Source: Archegozetes longisetosus
Lineage: Eukaryota > Arthropoda > Arachnida > Sarcoptiformes > Trhypochthoniidae
DNA: 64,000 nt
NCBI GenBank assembly: GCA_018873245.2
Contig: JAEMBT020000008.1
Span: forward strand, 12,691,172 to 12,755,171
Direction of reading: 5' to 3'
This document shows positions 60,641 through 64,000 of this stretch, piece after piece. Each line of letters begins with the position of its first letter. The stretch's first letter is position 1. Both the position numbers and the translations under genes were made by a program. The notes below the pieces were generated by a model. It did no database searches. It saw only the letters and a list, made by a program, of their open reading frames with translations, and was not told the DNA's origin.

Positions 60641-61354
60641 GTAAGTAAAATATTTAAATCAATTTTACACGAAATAGGGCCAAAGTTCACACTTAAGCCT
60701 AATTATATTAAAGTCTCAAAAGTTTTTTGGGACTTTTACCTGTCATATCAATAATTGAATGAATATGTGAAGCGTTCAGTGGGATAAAGACTTTTAACCA
60801 TAATAAACTTTCAATTATCTCTTGCTAATGAGCGGATTATTTTACATGATATTTGATTCACGAAAAATGAAAGCTATGATTAATCTCATAATTAATTTAT
60901 TTGAATCAAAAACTATCAATCTAATAATTATGTTTCTGAAATTTTTTCCCAATTTTGAACCTAACTATGGACTTCAAAAACAATTTCATCTGAATCAGCA
61001 CACCATCATGCAAATACAACAAATCAGAATAACTACCATAAACAAACCAATCAAGCGACTTGGAATATCTATTTGGTTATCGCTTTAATGTTGGTTTCTT
61101 TTATAATCGGAGTATCTTTTATAGGATTTATTATTTACTTAATTATGAAATATGTGATCAAAAAGAAGACAAGAATACAAATTCCATCAGTAGTCATTAG
61201 CGAGCCAAACAATTATTACGAGGGAAACCCTTACGAGCAATACGTGTATGAATCAATTAGATTGAGTGAAATTGACTCTGATTTAGAACGCATTAATTCA
61301 TTATATCAAACCAGTAACAATTTGCAACAAGATACTTCGCAAAAATTTCACTAA
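59177..61354 (+). CDS. Sushi-domain transmembrane receptor C
   Basis: Exons 59177-59399, 59488-60351 and 60999-61354 (donor GTATGT, acceptor AATCAG), all phase 1, giving 480 residues. The ectodomain is nearly identical to A; differences cluster in the first 45 residues of exon 2 and in sushi 3. The third exon is unrelated in sequence to those of A and B: a His/Asn/Thr-rich stalk, a helix (YLVIALMLVSFIIGVSFIG onward), a KKK stop-transfer and a tail with EQYVYESIRLSEI. The third-exon start at 60999 was chosen because it restores phase and keeps the frame open to the helix. Intron 2 is only 647 bp. With the same outside and a different inside, C and A would see the same ligand but signal differently (inference). 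Confidence 0.8.
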
Positions 61355-64000
61355 TTTTAATGAAGATATTATTCATTTTACATCAACTTTTTAAGCCGCA
61401 ATCAGAGCTTAACATCAAATTTTAATTATATTTTAAAGGGAAATAGTTCTCTTAATTACAGAGGATTTTATTAATTATTTCATACGAAGTGGTCTCGAAT
61501 GGTTTTCCTCGATCACGCAATAAACTTAAGATATAGCCTGAGGGCTAATGTTTACAGCATAGAGTATTAGATGAAATTTTGTCAAAGTTTTTTGCAAAAG
61601 TTCTACTCTCAAACCTTATAATTATAAGTTATTTTTTGTTTAGGCAACAGCTAATTAGTGTTAACATCTTAATAATTATAGCGTTAGTGCCAAAAGTCTA
61701 ATGTTATGCTAAGTTTAAGCTCACTTTCGAAATAACTTAGGATTATTAACATTGCTCATATGAATAAGACTGTGGAGAAACTGTATAAGTTTAAAAAATA
61801 AAACAGAGTAAAACACTTTCAAAATTTTGCATCACTCTTATTAATAGCATAAGTGTTATTTCGAAAATAAATAAACTGTCAATTTGAAAACACTAATATG
61901 CATGAAAACTATGCCAGATCTTTATATTCCGTTCTAGTTATCTTTTCAAACACAAACCGGAAAATCCTATAACCTGAGTTATACCGTTTCTGCACACTCT
62001 CATTCATATTAGGATAAAAAGTATATTTAGGATCGCTTATAGTCTTGATTTATTTCAGAAAATTTTAATGAATAAAACAAACTTTAATCTGATTTGTTAT
62101 TATAAACACTTGTTTAGGAGGTTTCCGCAAAAATTATAGCAATGAAATACTTGACCAAATAATTTATAACAGAGTTGTTGTTAATCTTTGTTTTTGGTCT
62201 GTAACCCTAAAAAGGGATGTAATGATGCCATTCTTGTTGAGAATAATGTTTGTTTCATCCAATCGAAAGAGCCCTTTCGGCACTTAGACCAGAGCTTATC
62301 GTGTTTTCAACATAATCATAGTGAGAGATGTGTTATTTTGGTTCGAGCCTCCCTTTATTAACTCTAAAACTAGAACTTATAAGTTATAAATATGTTTTCA
62401 ACTTTTGATAACAATTATAGCAGTTCTTAGAATATCCGACTTAGCCCAAACTTCTTCTCTGGCACAAGTTTTCATGCAAGAGGTTATCGAAAACGTGTTC
62501 AACTAAGAAATTGGTGCAATAAATATAGTCTTTGAGGTAAGATTTGGCTCAATAGCGAGCATTGGCGGAGATTCGGTTGAAAGAGTAAACTAGGTTTTCA
62601 CTAACAATCGCCATCATAGTTATCACTTATTTATTACTATTAGCTATTAATTTGCATATAATCTGTTTTACACTGTAATAATCAGAAGTTAATGAGAACA
62701 TAAAAAATATGGAAATCATATAGACTTCGAATTGAGGAAATCATTTCTCTGAAAGCAATCAGAGAAAATATATTTAATGGGCTTTTTAAGAAATAACTAC
62801 TTGGAGTGAGCCTTTGTTTGCCAAAAACTCGTAAGTTTGCAATGGATTACACCCGAATGGCAACAAATTTGATGTAGTGTATAATACTTTGAGGATGTAA
62901 TAAAAGTCAGTTATTATGTTAATGAAGATGATTCAAAAGCAGTCACTATGAGGGTGGAGAAGATAGAGAAACGCAAAGTTGCATTAGTGATCATATTTCA
63001 AAACTATAAATTGAATCATGTTATTGTTGTGATGAGGCAATATAGTTCTCTATATTGTGATAGATCCTTATAGCGACTATTATGCTATGTTCAAAGTGGA
63101 AAGCGTTCTTCTAAGCGAAATAGGCGTACATTATTCAATGATGTTGATCAGTCACTCAAAATACATTAGAGCAATAATAAATCTGAAATGTGGTCATCCA
63201 TATATCCGGACCTACTGTCAAACTTAAAGGCCCACAATATCAACATATTGGCAGTTGTAGGGAATTGCCGGCAAACGCTATACAGTAGTTAACTTTGGCT
63301 ATCACTTTGGTTTAAGTAAATAATAACTGCAATAGCTCTGAAAGACTGAACTGCTAAACAGATACTGTAGTGTTTTCTTAACTTGTTTTTGATTGCTCAA
63401 GCTTTAGAGGATAGGGTCTGAAGGATCTGAAGGAACTTTCTTCCTATAGAGTAAGTGAAAAATGTAAAAGTAAACTGATTTTGAAAAGTAAACACAATAG
63501 GCTTTGATAGAATCAATGAACGTGTGCTATTGATATATTGTTGTACCGCTAATCCTAAGCGATTTATAAAATAATGAGCCCAACAATTTTGATCACATAA
63601 ATGGCACTCATTGTGCTGTCAACAGTCTCAACAGTATTTGTCGGACGTGCCCAACAAAGTGGTGCCCAAATGGGTATTAAAACTCACATAAAACTTCCTC
63701 CCATCGAGAGATGTTGCATTTTAAGCATTTGTGTTTTGGGCCTTCGGCTGTCACTCACATTACAAGAAACCTACAATCAGATGCAGTGGCTCTCGTTAGG
63801 TGTGAGAGATGTTAAGACAGGTGAGAGAAGGCTTGTCATGATACAGAACTATGGGTGGTCTTAGTTTTCTATCACAATTGGCCGCCAACTTATGAAACTC
63901 CCTTATCATGAAGATTATTATATACCAAACTTATCACAAACTAAATTCTAGATCTCTCTAAACATAATTTAACCAAAGGTTATCATCATTCAGAAAGAAT
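61355..64000. other. Gene-free right end of the window
   Basis: AT-rich DNA with the second copy of the 20.5-kb repeat at 61765-62005. An 87-codon open frame at 63601-63864 is not supported by splice context or known domains. Confidence 0.4.
61765..62005 (+). repeat. Diverged dispersed repeat, copy 2 of 2 (partner at 20.5 kb)
   Basis: See 20490-20745. Same orientation, diverged. Confidence 0.5.

Noticed and set aside
60822..61088. 88-codon open frame before the C tail exon
   Set aside because: It overlaps the tail exon in another frame; the exon starting at 60999 fits phase and homologous layout better.
63601..63864. 87-codon open frame near the right edge
   Set aside because: No recognised motif and no supporting exon; could be part of a gene beyond the window but cannot be shown.

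Overview
The window is nuclear DNA of an animal, most likely an arthropod and plausibly a mite. It is AT-rich, its introns are often only 55-70 bp, and it carries a glutamate-gated-chloride-type Cys-loop channel, a gustatory-receptor-like seven-helix protein and sushi-domain receptors beside conserved housekeeping genes. It is not bacterial: coding regions are broken by GT-AG introns, and much of the remaining DNA is transposon-derived.

Layout. 1-1332 (minus): 5' part of a Cys-loop channel gene running off the left edge. 1866-3385: a transposon with ~400-bp terminal inverted repeats. 5757-7781: a hAT element. 8378-8998: a small coiled-coil protein, possibly Spc24. About 9771-14534: TAF1, the largest TFIID subunit. 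14938-16938 (minus): a gustatory-receptor-like gene. 21712-22239 (minus): a probable PH-domain protein. 26365-27537 (minus) and 28107-30120 (plus): complete PSMD8/Rpn12 and SMU1 genes, head to head across a 569-bp gap.

From 31.4 to 61.4 kb lie three tandem paralogues (A, B, C) of a single-pass receptor: signal peptide, sushi, a four-cysteine beta-rich domain resembling the fucolectin/discoidin fold, two more sushi domains, a helix and a tyrosine-rich tail. All three share the same phase-1 three-exon plan. A is a mosaic: its ectodomain and 5' flank match C almost perfectly, while its intron 2 and tail exon match B. This cluster is the most interesting thing in the window.

The receptor cluster is packed with DNA transposons. 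I could place the ends of four hAT elements by their inverted repeats and 8-bp target duplications (5757-7781, 39660-41879, 52916-55039, 55803-56364). There are also a 950-bp near-perfect foldback element flanked by TA, a pogo-like MITE abutting it, a Harbinger-like MITE, a Merlin-like relic, a mariner relic and several other inverted-repeat elements. All transposase reading frames are broken.

Three otherwise good reading frames (two sites in TAF1, one in the gustatory receptor) are each broken by what looks like one missing base in a 4-5 base homopolymer. This suggests residual long-read assembly error rather than gene death. Exon coordinates are manual readings of splice sites and need transcript support.
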